Both the position numbers and the translations under genes were made by a program. From NCBI RefSeq assembly GCF_000344685.1, contig NW_006920417.1:1249412-1313411 (forward strand): a stretch of 64,000 bases of DNA, written 5' to 3'. The notes under the pieces are model-generated. The model was given only the letters and a program-made list of their open reading frames with translations, was not told the DNA's origin and ran no database searches. Numbering within the stretch: position 1 is the first letter of the stretch; every line of letters begins with the position of its first letter. Source of the stretch: Gloeophyllum trabeum ATCC 11539 (Eukaryota; Basidiomycota; Agaricomycetes; Gloeophyllales; Gloeophyllaceae). This document shows, piece by piece, positions 34,058 to 47,161 of the stretch.

Positions 34058-35626
34058 AATGAAAGTTCTGTCGTTAAGGCAAACTGAGAAGTCAGAAATA
34101 CGGTGTGCGCTTGCGTGAGGGCTCTCTTATAGGGGGATTGCCTCCGATAGACTACAAGTGACGTATCCGTGAGAACAGTTGCCATTCCTGGAATGTGGCA
34201 GATGGAAGAGAAGAGGAAGATGGGAATCGAGCCTTCATTGCGCAATGGTTTACTACGACTCAGCAATACCTTTACGCAACATCGAAAGACGCAGCAGGAT
34301 ACAACGTTACGGGGTCAGACCAGCGAGAAAGGTATAAGCCTTGCTTGGAACCAGCGGATGACGAGAGCGGTAGATCATGGGGTACTCTCATGATGCACGC
34401 TGAGGCACTTCCAGTCCTGAGAAAAGAATAAATACGGCGCCCAGTGATGACACGGGCCGAATATTCTAGGGAGAGACTGCACCTCTTATGGGGAAACCAA
34501 GCAGACGGTTTACATCGCAATCCATCTGCTTGGTGTTTGGGTGTGAATCACATCCGAAAGATGGACAACAGGACTAGGAAAAATCTAGGCCTGATGGCAG
34601 AACATGGTACCAGACGCAAGTAGTGCTCTACCTGTCGCAGTATCCCAGGTATGCCGTCTCCCTTGTTCCACTGTGAAGACAGACAGGAAACGTAGAGAGC
34701 TGGGATACCCTTATTGGGGCCTTCCACCTCTGCGAAGAGGCGAACGCAGGGTACCGATATAACACCAAGAACAATGGCAGTCTCCGACCTTGCCTGCTTC
34801 ACTGTCATATATCGGACGGTATCATGGAAAGGAGCGACCTAGTAAGCAGACATACTTTCGAGGAGCTTTGTCCATCATATTCGAACATAAAGAGAACTTG
34901 CACTGGTGGCGACGCAGGTCTCACTGATGATACACGATACGTACGATGTCCCGGAACGTTACTGATCATTGGCGTCCAAATGTTTTAATTGGGGCCAACA
35001 GAGTCTGTTTTGATTAGCTCCAGAAAATACGAGTATACTGAAATGGAACCTGGAGTCCTAGTCCTGAAAATCCCAAAGTCAATAGCACTAGGGAAGGCGG
35101 CAGGCGGCTTGGCCATGTAACTAAGAGCGAATGGTTTCTGTTTCCCGGTAATGTACCAAGTGCCGCGGCGTACGGTGGGCATTGAACTCGAGGCTTCTCC
35201 GTGGGAACTCAATCTAGCCTTGTTCAACCACGGCCACAAAAGTAACCGCAGCTTACTAGTACACCAGTACCGTATGCATCCCAAGGGTATATTCTTATTC
35301 GATACCGAGTTTACTCTAGAACCTCAAGTTATTATGGCTTGCACTGAAACCTTGAAGAAAGCGGTGGGTGGACGGGCCAGTAATTTCGAACCCTTGCTAC
35401 ATTAAGCCATGTGGACAGACTCGGAAGTATCAACCTCAGCCACACCAGATAACTCTGCCTTGTTTTTATGTAACGAGCCCCTGATACGACACGACCCTTC
35501 CGTGGGATGATTGCGGGCTAGCCTGTCTTCTGTGGATAAAACGCACCGGTCTGGACTTCTCAGATAAGCAACTCCTTCCTTCAAGCCACAAAGTCTGACT
35601 AGTGATACATTCGACATCCTGTTGCT
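34058..35626. other. Intergenic, 1.6 kb, no supported gene
   Basis: Frames of 70-100 codons occur on both strands (34195-34431, 34548-34808, 34985-35284, 35151-35405), but none shows a motif or splice-linked partner. Decayed gene fragments are possible. Confidence 0.4.
34125..34130 (-). promoter_or_regulatory. TATA-like box of the SDR gene at 34057
   Basis: On the minus strand this reads TATAAG, 68 bp before the ATG. Confidence 0.4.
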
Positions 35627-37082
35627 ATGTCTCAGGACTCCTCCTCGTGTCCTATGTCTCTTTTAGCCTGTCCCATGACAGCACCGCTGGAACATCCGCC
35701 ACAATCGTGCATCGTCGGAAAGGTCGCCCAGCCACATCCTTCGAGCTCCATTGACAAGCCTTTGAAGGTTTTTTCTAAGGTGGTTCATCCGTGGTTCAGC
35801 TGGATTGATGCCAGGGATGCCTTCAATGCTGTTGTCGAAGCGGAGAAAGTTTGGGAAATGCGAGAAAAACGAAAAGCAAGTCTCGGGCAAGAGGGTGCCT
35901 TAGGCATCGACTTTTTTCTACACGCTCATGAGAAGGCGAGATTAGCAAGGAATGATTGGTTATCTCAAAGAGCCACTCGTCCGCGAGCTGCTTTTCATAC
36001 GGCCAATGTCCACATCGGCTCATCATCTGCAATTTCGGTACACCATGGAAAGACGGCGATGCGGCCAGACCTCATCTATACTGATGTTCCAGTGCCACAT
36101 GCTGTGACCATACCTCCCACCCTCCCTCACGAAGCGCCGTGTCCTTGGGATCTTCAGAAGGACATGTTCCTTCTCCCGGCCAAGTGGAGTTGGCAGCAAG
36201 CTATACATGAAGCCTGCTGCACTGATAACCCTGTCGTATCGGTCACAGCGGCCTGCAGAGTAGCCAGCTCATGCAAATGGTTTGACAAGACCCTGAAGGA
36301 GCTTATTGGAATGCTCATAGAGAAGATTCTAGTCCTTGGGTCGCAGAGCGAAATGCTGAACCTTGCGAAATTTGCGGGCGCATTGCATACCGCACTCGAA
36401 AATAGGAATCATCCTGGGGCACTCGACGCGATAGAATTCACACGGTGGTTCGAAGCTGCATTCCAGCATCAGTTCTGTCTGTGGTGGGATCTGGTAAGTT
36501 TATTCGAAAGCGAAAGAAGCGCAGTCGTCCTTACTTCGGCCTTTGTTCCCATCAGGTGCAGTCCAACCGAATCCGAGAGGGCACTGCCGCCACTGCATCC
36601 CCAGCCCAGCCTATGGTGTCCTTGCTCCTGTTTGAATTTATGGGCGCTCTGTATCGCGAAGGCGTCATTACCCGGGGCTGCATGTGGGGCACGATTGAGA
36701 AGCTGCTTTGCAATACCAACACTGTTGAGCACCTTCACGGTCTTCGTTCTATGCTGAAACACTCGATTCGACAACTTAGGGTTGGCGCACGAGGAAGAGC
36801 CGACATGCGTTTCTTCGTGAACATCTTGAGAGTTATCCCTGCCACAGTCGCGAAGAACACGAACATTCTGCATGAGGCACTCCAGATCCCACTACTGATC
36901 GATGTATGCTCTTCACTTCCTCATATTCTCCACGTGCTGATACTGGCCATGATCAGGAAATCCAAACTCTGATATATTCGCGCCCTCCCGAGCGTCTTTC
37001 TCCGTGGTCTTACAAGTTATTTCTGGCCTCCGAAATCGAATCACGAGCTCAAGTATCCGCATCGGCGGCATTGTCAAATTAG
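35627..37082 (+). CDS. MIF4G-like orphan protein, copy 1
   Basis: Three exons (35627-36493, 36556-36903, 36957-37082) give 446 aa with all junctions in phase 0. I do not recognise the N-terminal half. From about residue 240 the sequence looks helical, and FMGALYREGVITRGCMWGTI, then EKLL and VEHLHGLRSML, resembles the second helical repeat of MIF4G domains (eIF4G: FIGELFKL...ECLxxLLxxxxEExLExLCxLL). The last exon ends SASAALSN. The 116-codon exon 2 has an equal-sized partner in the gene at 47162, in the same phases and with alignable core. The MIF4G assignment is inference from pattern memory. If right, the protein may bind eIF4A- or RNA-like partners, but no eIF4E-binding motif (YxxxxLphi) was found. 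It is convergent with the P450 gene, 164 bp apart. Confidence 0.65.
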
Positions 37083-37246
37083 TCTCGTATGATCATCCTT
37101 ATTTCTGGGCGGCAAGGTGTGTATAGTATGTTAAACTAAGCAAACACAGTGTATAGTAGTAAGTCGGTAGTCCAAGCCATGACAACCGATGTGGCATGAT
37201 GCCCGAAGTACAAATGTGACAATGACCGGTGCAGCGAATGGCAGTC

Positions 37247-39404
37247 CTATTTAGCTTCATTCTCCGCAAGAATGAGCGCCCGCGCTGCGTCCGACCGAGG
37301 CGTGATGGAACACTTGAAAGGGGCAGGATGGCTTCAAGTTTTCAGACGTCAGGGCCTGCGCCAAAGGCTAGCGAATATGACAAACCTGATAGTCGCGCTC
37401 GAGAAATCTATCTCGGGTTCTATGGCACGGCCTGCCTGATCCTTAGCTTTCATAATATTGAAAACAGCAAGCGACATTGCGCAGGACAACCACACGGATG
37501 CCTCAGCTAGATTGCGCCCTGTATCCAGTGTCGCGTCACCGATCATTATTGACCATGTAGAGATACCGGCTCACCTGGACATACCCTACATATGCGGATG
37601 CATTAGTACAGAGATTACAATGGGCATAATATATTTCTACCTTCTTCCGAACCCAAAGCAATATTCTCGAGGGTCCAGTTCAGGTTTCTCGCCGAGGAAC
37701 CTGCTTGGATTGAATACCATGGGATTAGCATAAGTCTTAGGGTCATGCAACATTTTCCTGTGATCATTACGGTCAATCGTCGTGTCAACGTCATCTCGAG
37801 ATGATGGTCGTGGCATCGTACCATATGTTGGCTACGACGACAGTTCCCTCAGGAATAAAGTACCCCTCATGAATATCATCTTGCATGAGGCGGTGTGGTA
37901 AATCTGCCATAGTGGCGTCAACCAATGAAAACTACGCAGGAAATAGCCCAGGCTTACCGAGGGGTACAACCGGATGCCACCGAAACACTTCTTTGACCAG
38001 CGCATCAACATAGGGCAGTTGACCCTGGTCCGCCAGACTTGGTAGCCTGTCGTTCCCGATAACCGCATCGATCTCGGCCTGAGCTTTCTTCTGAGCCTCG
38101 GGGTAAAGCGTCATCGTCAAGAAAAATGTCTTGATGGAAGAGACAGTCTGTGCAAGTGGAGGATTATGTTATTCAATGGGGGTGATCCGTGGCAGGTCTT
38201 GCTTACTGTATCAGCACCACCTGGGAATCGATGTCAACCGACATCAGTACACGGACAGTAGTTTACTCTTCCTATGATGACTTCACCTCCGTACATTGAT
38301 CCTGCTGCCCACTTGATGATACGCTCGTCTTCCTCACGCAGGTCCTGGTCATCCAGGAATCTAGAAGCAAACGAGGGTGCGGCAACTCCTTTGGCCTGCA
38401 GAAAAAGCATCAGTGCTTTCCCGCTCGAATGGACAAGCGGCAGCAAACACCATTTGCTCCTTCACATATCCCAAGGGTACTTCTACAACATCCCTGGTGC
38501 ACTGCGCCCATTCAGGTACAATTCGTTTGAAATTCGCGCCTGGGAACCATGCGGGAATGTACTTTACTATAAGAAAGGTGTGTACGTCAGCCCAAAATTA
38601 CAAATTGGATAGGGAAGAAACATTGACGTATGGGTAATACATCTACCAAGAACGCGTTCGGGCTCGTCAAAATTGCGAACTGCTCCATCGTCCTGTCAAC
38701 GAGCTGCACTAACGAGTCGCCGTGATCTTTCGGCTCATAGTCGTATGTGACACGCAAAATGACGGCTCCCGCAGTCCTGGAAGAGCCGTCGTGCGGTAAG
38801 CGACAGAAAGACAAGAATAATGGCCGTCTGACCTTCGAATAGCTTCCGCAAGGTCCTCCGGATGCTCAAGAACACGCTTCAGAAAGGCCTTGGTCTCCTC
38901 CTCTTCGATAGGGGCAAATTGTTGCACACTCGCTCGGGTTCCCATGTACGTATGGAACAGTTTCCTCATAGCCCGGAACTCTTCACCAAAGCGCTTCAAT
39001 CCAAGAGTCCACTCCCATCCGACGAGTTCGCAAGCCATAGTGAGAGAAGGTCGGTCAGAGTAGATGAGGCTCTTCTTCTCCAGCATATCTGAGGCTGCCT
39101 TCGGTGAGTTGAGGAATACGAGTGGCTGACCCAAAATGTTGACGTATATTATATCACCTTAACAATTATGGTCAGCGACGTGACATCGGGAACGGTCAGG
39201 CGGCCAGTTACCGTATTCACGGCCCCACTCAGCCACGGTCTCCCACATGTGCTTCGACGACATGTCGAGTACATTTCCTATGAGTGGAAGCCCATTTGGT
39301 CCAGGGGGGTATGGTGCCGGTCTTTGCCTGCGCATTACTCGTCTAAGGAGAAACAACCCCATGAGCGCGAGTAATGCGTCCAGCATCGTGAGTGGGTAAG
39401 CCAT
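37247..39404 (-). CDS. Cytochrome P450 monooxygenase
   Basis: A membrane anchor opens the protein ([20 protein letters not shown]), followed by the Pro-rich hinge [16 protein letters not shown]. Family sequence continues with [20 protein letters not shown] and the C-helix region [20 protein letters not shown]. The I-helix is read across an intron (GADTVSS), then the K-helix [16 protein letters not shown] with ExxR, the PERF-like [11 protein letters not shown], and the heme loop FGFGRRVCPG. The heme cysteine lies on a tiny exon bounded by introns on both sides. About ten exons end at 37247 (LILAENEAK). The protein looks like the Agaricomycete P450s often annotated as O-methylsterigmatocystin oxidoreductase; that name should not be taken as function. 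The ATG at 39404 puts the hydrophobic anchor first. Confidence 0.92.
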
Positions 39405-39440
39405 TGCAAGGTACAGCGAGATCGGGGGCAGGGTGGGCAA

Positions 39441-40834
39441 ACGACCGTCTGATTAAATGCAAGACTCAGGCGATCCCACGAGAGCGGAAGACAATGATGC
39501 CCGAGTTCTTGCCTGGATAGTGTTATGCCAGTGGGACAGGTTTTACCACCCCGAGGGAAAAGTAGCGAAGCCGTCAGATAAGAATGGTATTCTAACGTCA
39601 CGTCCATGTTGGTCGGCTAGGGTCAGCCGGGCGTGACCCTATGTGAATACAGCTGGTCATAAACGGAGATGTTCTGGAAATGGGAAGGCGATAGAGGCGT
39701 CTTGTCAACGCGCAGCGGTACCCATTCGAACTCGGTATTTGGATGTAACTGACCACTGGAGCATACACAGCAAATCAGCACCTTACGTACTTCGACATCA
39801 TGGAACACTGCACCGCTGAGAGTGAGAATCGCAACAATGTCCAAGGTTACCACAAACGCGATTTCTTCAGCGAGCCTATCCGGGGAAGTGTGCGAGTCGG
39901 ACATCAGTGAACACTCTCAGACAAGAATATGCCTGACAGACGTACTGTTCGAAATGTCTTTTTTTTACTTCCTGGAACGGAAGCGAGACAAGCATCCACA
40001 GCCGATCACGGCGGTGGATTTCGTGCGATCCTCATCCATGAAGCTTCACTTGTCAGGGACTCCACGCGGTCTGCGATCATGATGCCCATGTAGTCAGTAA
40101 GAATCCGAACTGCTACCGCCTAGAACATACCGTGACTTGACATCTTGGCTTGGGTTCATTTTCGGGTAGCATGCATACCTAAAGCATGGCTACTTACAGT
40201 AAGGTTATCCGAGTCAGTCGAACTGCAGCGAATCGGGTGGCTGCGGTTCCCGAGGATTCTTTTCTGCAGACTACAGCCGTCCTGAGATAACAGCTATTTC
40301 AGACCAAGATATCACTGTGCCACTCTCGCTGCGACCCGCCGGTGGATCAGGCTGGTAAGCTTCGATGGTGAGCGGGGGAAGTCGAAGGAATACATAACCA
40401 ATACACACCATTCTGGTCCTGAACGTTGAACAGGCACAAGTCCCGGATCCCCATCTGCAGTGTCAACTTGAACTGCGTCCGCCCGAAGCTGATATACCTT
40501 CCCGAAGGGAAGCAATGTCATAACAAGAAGCATGGCGAGAATGGCTGATAATCGGTCTACATGGACCAGCGACTGATGATATAAGTTTTACTGCACAAAA
40601 GTACATTCCGTGTAGTTCATATATATACGTGACATGATTCCAAAGGGATACTAAGGAGCGTGAGGCAGGCAGTATGTCTAGAGAACGCGTACTGGTGCAG
40701 AATCGAAATCGAACTAATGGCGTCAATGATAGACGACAGTGAATGTACCTGAAAGATTAAGTGAAGTCATACAGGGAATAAACGAGAAACGAGGCAATTA
40801 GAAATCGTACATTGATCGTTATGAGCGCTAAGGC
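39441..40834. other. Intergenic, 1.4 kb, possible unresolved small gene on the minus strand
   Basis: A minus-strand frame at 39623-39904 (opening MSDSHTSPDRLAEEIAFVVT) with a plausible 31-bp gap, and a segment around 40350-40470 reading GIRDLCLFNVQDQNG, look protein-like. I could not join them into one model and recognise no family. No gene is called. Confidence 0.3.
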
Positions 40835-43437
40835 TTAGAGAACTACCGTGGATTGCACCTTCTCCTTTACTTCACCAGTTCGCTGGTTGAGCTCCAGGAA
40901 ATACTCGAGGGCCTTCCTGGCCTGCTTCTCCATCTCCTCAGCGCCCTTCACCTCCTTGCCGCGCTCATCCATCGCAGTTCTGAACCTCTCCCTGAGGTCC
41001 CACGAGGCCAGTCTAAGGACCTTCCTCGTCTCGCGGCTAATCCTGGTGGCGTGGGCATCAACGAACATGTCATCCTGGGAGCCTTCCTGCTTGACTAGCG
41101 AGGACCGGATCCGCCGACCGACGGTGCGCGGGATGGTGCTCGGCAACTCAAGGATGAAGTAGGCTGTAGCACCAATGGCAACGGCACCAATGACGGGTGC
41201 GGCCCACTTGCGCGCTGTCTCGTTCGATAGCACGTCTGAGACGCGGGCGATACCCTCAATGAGACTGCGTACCCCGAGGGTCTTGCCGCCGACGACGGTC
41301 AAAGCACCGACGCCGACAGATACAACGCTCAGAGCAGTGGGGCTCATCTCTTCCTCTTCCTTGCCCTCCTTGCCTTCACCGAAGTGCACCGAGAACTGGT
41401 GGTAGACGTCGAAGAGGTCGAGGAACGAGGTCTCGAGAAGCTCAGGGCGCTGAGCAAGACCGAGGCCAAGACCTTGAGTGCCGCCAGCAACGACAACACC
41501 GCTGGACCTCCGACCCTTCTTCGTCGACCGACGAGCGGAGAACATCGCCTCGGGGATGAACACCCTGCGAGACCTCTCAACACCCTCTGGTAAATGCTCG
41601 TCGCCAAGGTCAGAGACCTTCTTCACGCCCGCACTAGTGATAACCCGAGCCTCATCCTCGGCCAACTTGACGGCAAGGTCCAAGCTAGCGAGGAGCGCCC
41701 TTCTTACATCCTTGGCGTAGTCCCAAATACCAAGCAGACCGGGGTACGAGGGCATTTCGACCATAGGCCTCTCAACCCCCGGCAAACCCTCTCCGACACG
41801 ATCCAGTGCAGTCGAAAGCATCTGCCTGGTCGTCGTGTTCGCCTTGGAGGCGCCTTCTTCTTCAACGTGCTCCAAGGTATCTTCCAAAACCTCACGGCTG
41901 TTCTTCATCTTCTCCCACACAGGGCGGGTGCGGTCGAGGTCAGCCTTGGCACGCTCCAACTCTGACTCGGCGACGATAGCGTTGGAGCCGACTAGCAAAG
42001 AGACATCCTTGAGGAGGTTCAACAAGTAGTTCGAAACCGGCGCCAACTTGGACTTTGCTCGCTTGACGAGAACAAAGGATCGCAGAGACGACTCGAGGTT
42101 CTCGAAGGAAGGCTGCTCCGAAGTACCATCCAAAGCAGCAGCAGAGTCCACAAAATGCACTAAGTCCTCAGCGTCTTCGTAAGTCCTCGGGGAAAGCTGC
42201 TTGATCTGCTCAAGCACGAGCCGTCGGCACTTGTCCTTGTTCTTGATGCCCTCAAACTTGTTGACGACAATGAAGACGTACGCCTTTTCGTTGCTCGCAT
42301 TCCACAAGAACTCCTTCGCCGACAGCGTGAAGTGGTTCTCTGCCGATACGACGAAGACGACGACGTCAATCTCCTCTTGGCGGGAGAAGAGCGCAGTCGT
42401 CTTCAAACTGTCTCGGTTCAAGCCCGGCGCGTCTATGAGAGAAATGTCGACAACGCCGTTGTTCAGTAATGAGTTGTCGGGTTGCCGCGAGTCAGCGAGA
42501 TACATCTTGAGGACCTGCTGCGAGTTCTCGTTCTCCGACACGATCCCCTCAAGCCCATCCAAGCTGACACGAGTGAACGTGCTCTCATCCTTCGGATCAT
42601 AGTGCGCACCCTCTTTCAAAACATGCACCTCCTCCTTTCCGCCGTTCTCCGACGCGTCATGCACCTCGCAGAAGGCCGTCGTGCACGGCTGTTGGTCAAC
42701 AGGCATGACCTCCCTGCGCAGCAGAGCGTTCACGAACGTCGACTTGCCCGCGTTCAGGTCACCCGTCACGAGGACTTTCGACGATGTGTCCTGGACACGA
42801 AGCTGGAGCTTGTCGATGTGAGCGAGGGAGGATAAGATACGCTCGTCAAGCAAGTTGGCGATCGATGACTTTTCGAGCTGCGAGACCAGGGACGCCGGTG
42901 AGCTCGATGAGCCGTGCGGGCCCAGCTTGAGGTCGAGACGAAGGACATGGAACTCGGAGTCCGTCGTAGGGTCGGCCGAAGGTTCCTCAGTCGCATCCTG
43001 CACTTCCTCTGCGATGGTAGCAGCCCGCTTCAACTCCCCTCTCTTTCCCAAGACGACCTCTGTCTCCAGTGCGGGCTCGTCAGCGAATGACAACGACCGC
43101 CGCATCCCACCCCGACGCTTTTTCACCTCTCCATTCTGTTTCTCCTCGTGGAACTGTGGGTACCGTACGACCCACGATTCCTTGTTGAAAGCGCGAAGGT
43201 CTCCCAGTATCGACTTTGTAGAGTCGAGAGCTTCAACTAGACTGTCGAAAGCTTCAGTTACCGTCACCTACGCCTCTGCTATACTACTCACCTGTCCTTC
43301 TGGGTAATATACGCTTCCTGTACATCTTCCGCGTTAAGATGCTTCTCCTGCGACGCAGAGTCTGTTGAGGGCGTCTCCATCATCGGCAACGGGGACGACA
43401 CCGTTCGCCCAGTAGCTGAAAAGTACGCCTGTGTCAT
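40835..43437 (-). CDS. FZO1: Mitofusin Fzo1, outer mitochondrial membrane fusion GTPase
   Basis: Two exons (43292-43437 and 40835-43241) give 850 aa. The 50-bp intron joins YITQKDSLVEALDST; without it the first 48 codons would be lost. The dynamin-type GTPase has G1 GDLNAGKSTFVNALLRR, G2 PCTT, G3 DAPG (ISLIDAPGLNRDS) and G4 NKFEG. A coiled-coil heptad region lies either side, and two close membrane segments (LSVVSVGVGALTVVGG and APVIGAVAIGATAYFILEL) form the hairpin through the outer membrane. The C-terminal heptad region (ALEYFLELNQRTGEV) tethers opposing mitochondria. Length and order match fungal Fzo1. It is followed on the same strand, 286 bp upstream, by the MscS gene. Confidence 0.96.
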
Positions 43438-43723
43438 TGGCGTGTCTATGGTTTTTGCAGTTATCGTCGTCGTCGTCAGAAACGTTAGCCGGCTCCGCTC
43501 TGTTGCAAAGCGCTGACATAATCCGGGGCACGTCGGAACCTTTTACAGGAAATTCGGAAAAAATCGGGCGCTCCCATTTTCGAATGCAGTCCGCACTTAC
43601 ATTAGTATAATGGACTCGTCCGCCTTTTAGGCTGCTGGTAAGCATACCAACCGAAAGGATACAGTAAATTGGAATAGCATTTAGAAGTCTGATGTAGCGG
43701 GATATCACACTAGCCTCCTTACC

Positions 43724-46521
43724 CTACAAACCTTCAACCCTCCGGAACACATTCGTATCACTATTGATACTCCGGCTCGGTGCCCGGAGCATAAAATCGC
43801 TTCCCTGGAACGACCCCGCGTTGCCCAGGGTGTCCCGGCTACCCATACGACCAGGAGGGGATCGAGGGGGCAAGTTCAGATTCGGCGTACCATTCGCCCC
43901 AAAGGGCGGGCCACGGGGCAGCAATACCGGCTGGACGGGCATAGTATATCTCAGGTCGAGCTCCTCCAGCGCTGTCTTTAGGTATCGCATGAACTCGGTG
44001 CGGCGTGCCCATCGCCCTCCCCAATCTTGCCAGTTGGGGCGATCTACGGGATAAACGCGACGTCAGCATTCAGATAATCATACTATGCAGAACGATACGT
44101 ACGTTCCATCGCAATGATCAAGTGAATGGCGTTCTGGAATTCCATCTTGTCGATGTGAACGCCACAACCCGACCACTCCCTGTTATGTTGCGAGACATAG
44201 TTATTGATGCGCTGTCGGAGCTGCTCAATCAACTCGAGAGGCGTATTGTACGAGATCATCAGGTTCGTCGTCTCCCACCTGAAGCGGAGTCAGCGAGAGC
44301 ATGCACAGCATCAGCCTCCAACTCACATTGAGTTACTCCTGCGCATGTTATGCACAAGCTTGGCGCTAGCTAGGAGAGCATTCGGAGCAATGATCTCCTG
44401 CCCGTCGACCCGACGGAACGTCGTCGAGAAGAGACCAAACTCGCGGACAAATAGAGGCTACAGATACGGGTTATCGACCCAGCTCTGGACGGAACCTTTC
44501 TTACACTTACTTGATCATCAATCATAACAAGGTCTCCGACATCGAAGACATGCGTGGAAAATATGAAGATCAACTTGGTAAAAATCGTATCAGCGAATGA
44601 ATTGGAGGGAATGACCCATGACGAATAACTCTCACCGACTCAAACAGTAACTGGGCCGAATGGCCGAAAATGAACGAGAAACCCAGGATGATGGTTGCCA
44701 GAGGGACCAAAGACGAGAGCGTGTCCTTCCGGTTGAAGATAAGCAAGCAAATAAAGAAAATGACTAGCAGTGCGATGCATATTAAAACGGCATCGAGCTT
44801 GGCCACAATGGAGCCGACGTCCTAGCAACATGTTATGAGTTACCCAGCGGGGGAGGCCACCGCCATCGAAACAATACCTTCAAGCTAGCGACCAACGCTT
44901 TGCGTTCACGGTAAATTCTTTGTACCGCTTCACGCATCTCTTTCTTAGTGATATCGCCATTACCATCTTTGTCGAAGACAGCAAACGCTGCATGCTATAT
45001 CGAAGAGCAAGTTAGCTACTTGCCTTTGCTGTCAGCGTCTTCATACTTACTGCTTCAGCGGTGTTCGGGAAATACGGGTAGAAATCTGTGCAGCGAGACA
45101 CGTTAGAAGACACTTCACACACTGCAGCACGTCTAAGCCTACCTTCAACAAGGAGATAATCTCTCGGCGGATCAGCATAACTGAGCGCGCTGAATAATTT
45201 CCTCGCCAACTTCCGCGCGGAATATAACCCGCCAACGTCCCTGTTCAGCTTAGAGTTCTTGAGCGCCACCTGGCCTATGGCGCCGCTGACTTGGTCCACG
45301 ACCACAGATGCAATGGCCTTCTTCCGTCGCATCTTCGCGTCCGCCGACTTGACCTTCTTCTCGACATGGCTGTGGTGGCCCTTTGCCTTGTCCGCATGCC
45401 CGTCGTGCGAGCTGTGCCCTTTCTCATGAATGGGCGACCCACTTGCTGAGCTGGGTGCAGCATCCCCAGGACTCGGATGTTTTCCAAACTTGGTGTGTAG
45501 GCCCAGCAAATCGAGTGAGTTGCGGCGTGTCGGCGGCTGGGAGGTCGGGACAGAGCCGGGACTCTTGTGGCCCTTCTGGCGGTAATTTGATCGTCTGTAC
45601 ACGGCGGGTTGTGCGTTGGAGAGCCGGTCGAGAGCTTTGAGGCCGAGGCGATTCTCACTCAGGCGGTCGGCTAGAGCCTTTTGATGAAAGTTGATGGCAA
45701 CAAAACGTAAGAATATCTTCTCTGCCAGGAGAATAAGCCCAGCAGCGAAAAGGGCTTGCATCACGCGATTGATGATGACCCAATAGCCGCCAGGCGGATG
45801 GTAAGTGGCACGAAGAACAGACAGGGCAATCCAAGCCCAAGTTATGTCGAGTGCTAGCTTGAGCCACGCCGCTACAGCCAAAGTGAGCTGGGCCAGGTTG
45901 AGCATGTCAAGAAGACAGTCATGGTACCAATCCGCGCACCTCTATCTGGGTCCGGAGCCGTTCCACGGATCCGCCGAAGAGCACGATAAGCCCCATGAAC
46001 AGCTTGGGAACATAGTCGACGATCAAGTACGTAGCACAACTAGCAGCCCAGACGATAGACAGCCAGAGCGACCACATGTGGGCGTGCGGGCGGGCAACGC
46101 TGCTCTTGAACCGTAGCTCAACCACGAGCAGAGGAGCGATGAGAACGCCAGCACCCAATGCACCGATCAACAGCACCCTGACGAATCTCGACAACTTCAT
46201 GAACGCCAGCCAGATTGCCCGCCCTCGCCTCGCCTTCGTCTTCTCGGCCGCTTTCTCCTTTTCCTCCTCGTCCTGCTCATCCCAGTCAAATTCATCCGAA
46301 GAGTTCGTAGCAGTCGTGTCGCTTGCGGAGTCCGCCGTCAAGCCATGATCGTCCTCGTCGTTGAGACGCACCTCTGCCCGATTTTTGGACGCAGAGTGAG
46401 TCTCCGGCGATGGCGAATTGTCGTCAGACCTAGGTGCAAAGTCGTGCTCCTTTGGACGCACGATATCTGGCAAAGGAATCTCCTCTTGCTTGGGAGGCTC
46501 GTTCCTTGCCACGCCGGCCAT
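43724..46521 (-). CDS. MscS-family mechanosensitive ion channel with EF-hand (Msy1/Msy2-like)
   Basis: The acidic N-terminus (DEFDWDEQDEEEKEK) is cytosolic. Membrane helices follow (FVRVLLIGALGAGVLIAPLL; LWLSIVWAASCATYLIVDYV; LALDITWAWIALSVLRATYH; VMQALFAAGLILLAEKIFLR), then a Ser/His-rich cytosolic loop. An EF-hand with the canonical loop DKDGNGDITKKE sits just before the pore domain, as in the S. pombe channels. The pore part reads LVPLATIILGFSFIFGHSAQ, then IFSTHVFDVGDLVMIDD and IAPNALLASAKLVHNMRRS. The C-terminal tail is Pro/Gly-rich. At least eight introns split the gene; the first joins QIELTLAVAAWLKLAL. In fission yeast these channels sit in the ER membrane and control the calcium response to hypo-osmotic shock. 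The ATG at 46521 gives MAGVARNEPP. Confidence 0.93.
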
Positions 46522-47161
46522 GATGGTGAGGAGCACAAAACTGTAAGACTCGGCTAATTGATAGCCTCCCTGTCGCTAGGGTTTTGGCGTCGTGATTGCC
46601 ACCGTCGGGCTTGACAGGCCTTTGACAGGAAGGGGGCATGCCTGTATTATAATTTACAGCGCAGCGTGGCTATGCGCCAAGTATGACGTTCGGGGAATCA
46701 GCCGAAAAACATACGCCATATCTGGAGTAAGAGATGGGAATATTATTCATGTAGTGGTAACTCCAAGGAAAACAAAACTAATGCGTTGCTAATAATCTCA
46801 TTCCGCATGTTACTGTACTGTATCTCAAGCGTTGGATCAACGTTGAATCCTATGGCGTCTTTCCGTTGATATCACTTGCGTAAAGCAGCTCTTTGTTGAT
46901 CTTTGTCGTGACAGAGGTGGCCCGCGCACCGATAGGGCCCGGGTTCTAAGCGCTATTCTTCGCCAACAACTTCGCAAGACAAGAAGCGCGCCTAGAGGAT
47001 TCATTGCCCTATTGTCCAAGCATGATGGTAATACTGACTTTGTAGATGCCACTGCCGTGAGCGAGCTATGGCCCATAATATCCGCATGGGCCCCAGAAGC
47101 TCGTGCATATAAGCCTTGAGCCCCCGCGGTTCACCGTCTGTCACAAAGAACTCTCTTCAAG
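46522..47161. promoter_or_regulatory. Divergent promoter region of MscS and MIF4G-like copy 2
   Basis: These 640 bases separate two divergent starts. TATAAG at 47108-47113 is 49 bp before the ATG at 47162. A minus-strand frame at 46837-47076 is open without support. Confidence 0.4.

Noticed and set aside
41594..43307. Plus-strand open frames of 100-150 codons opposite the mitofusin gene
   Set aside because: They are shadows of the GC-rich minus-strand Fzo1 ORF, whose GTPase motifs are certain.
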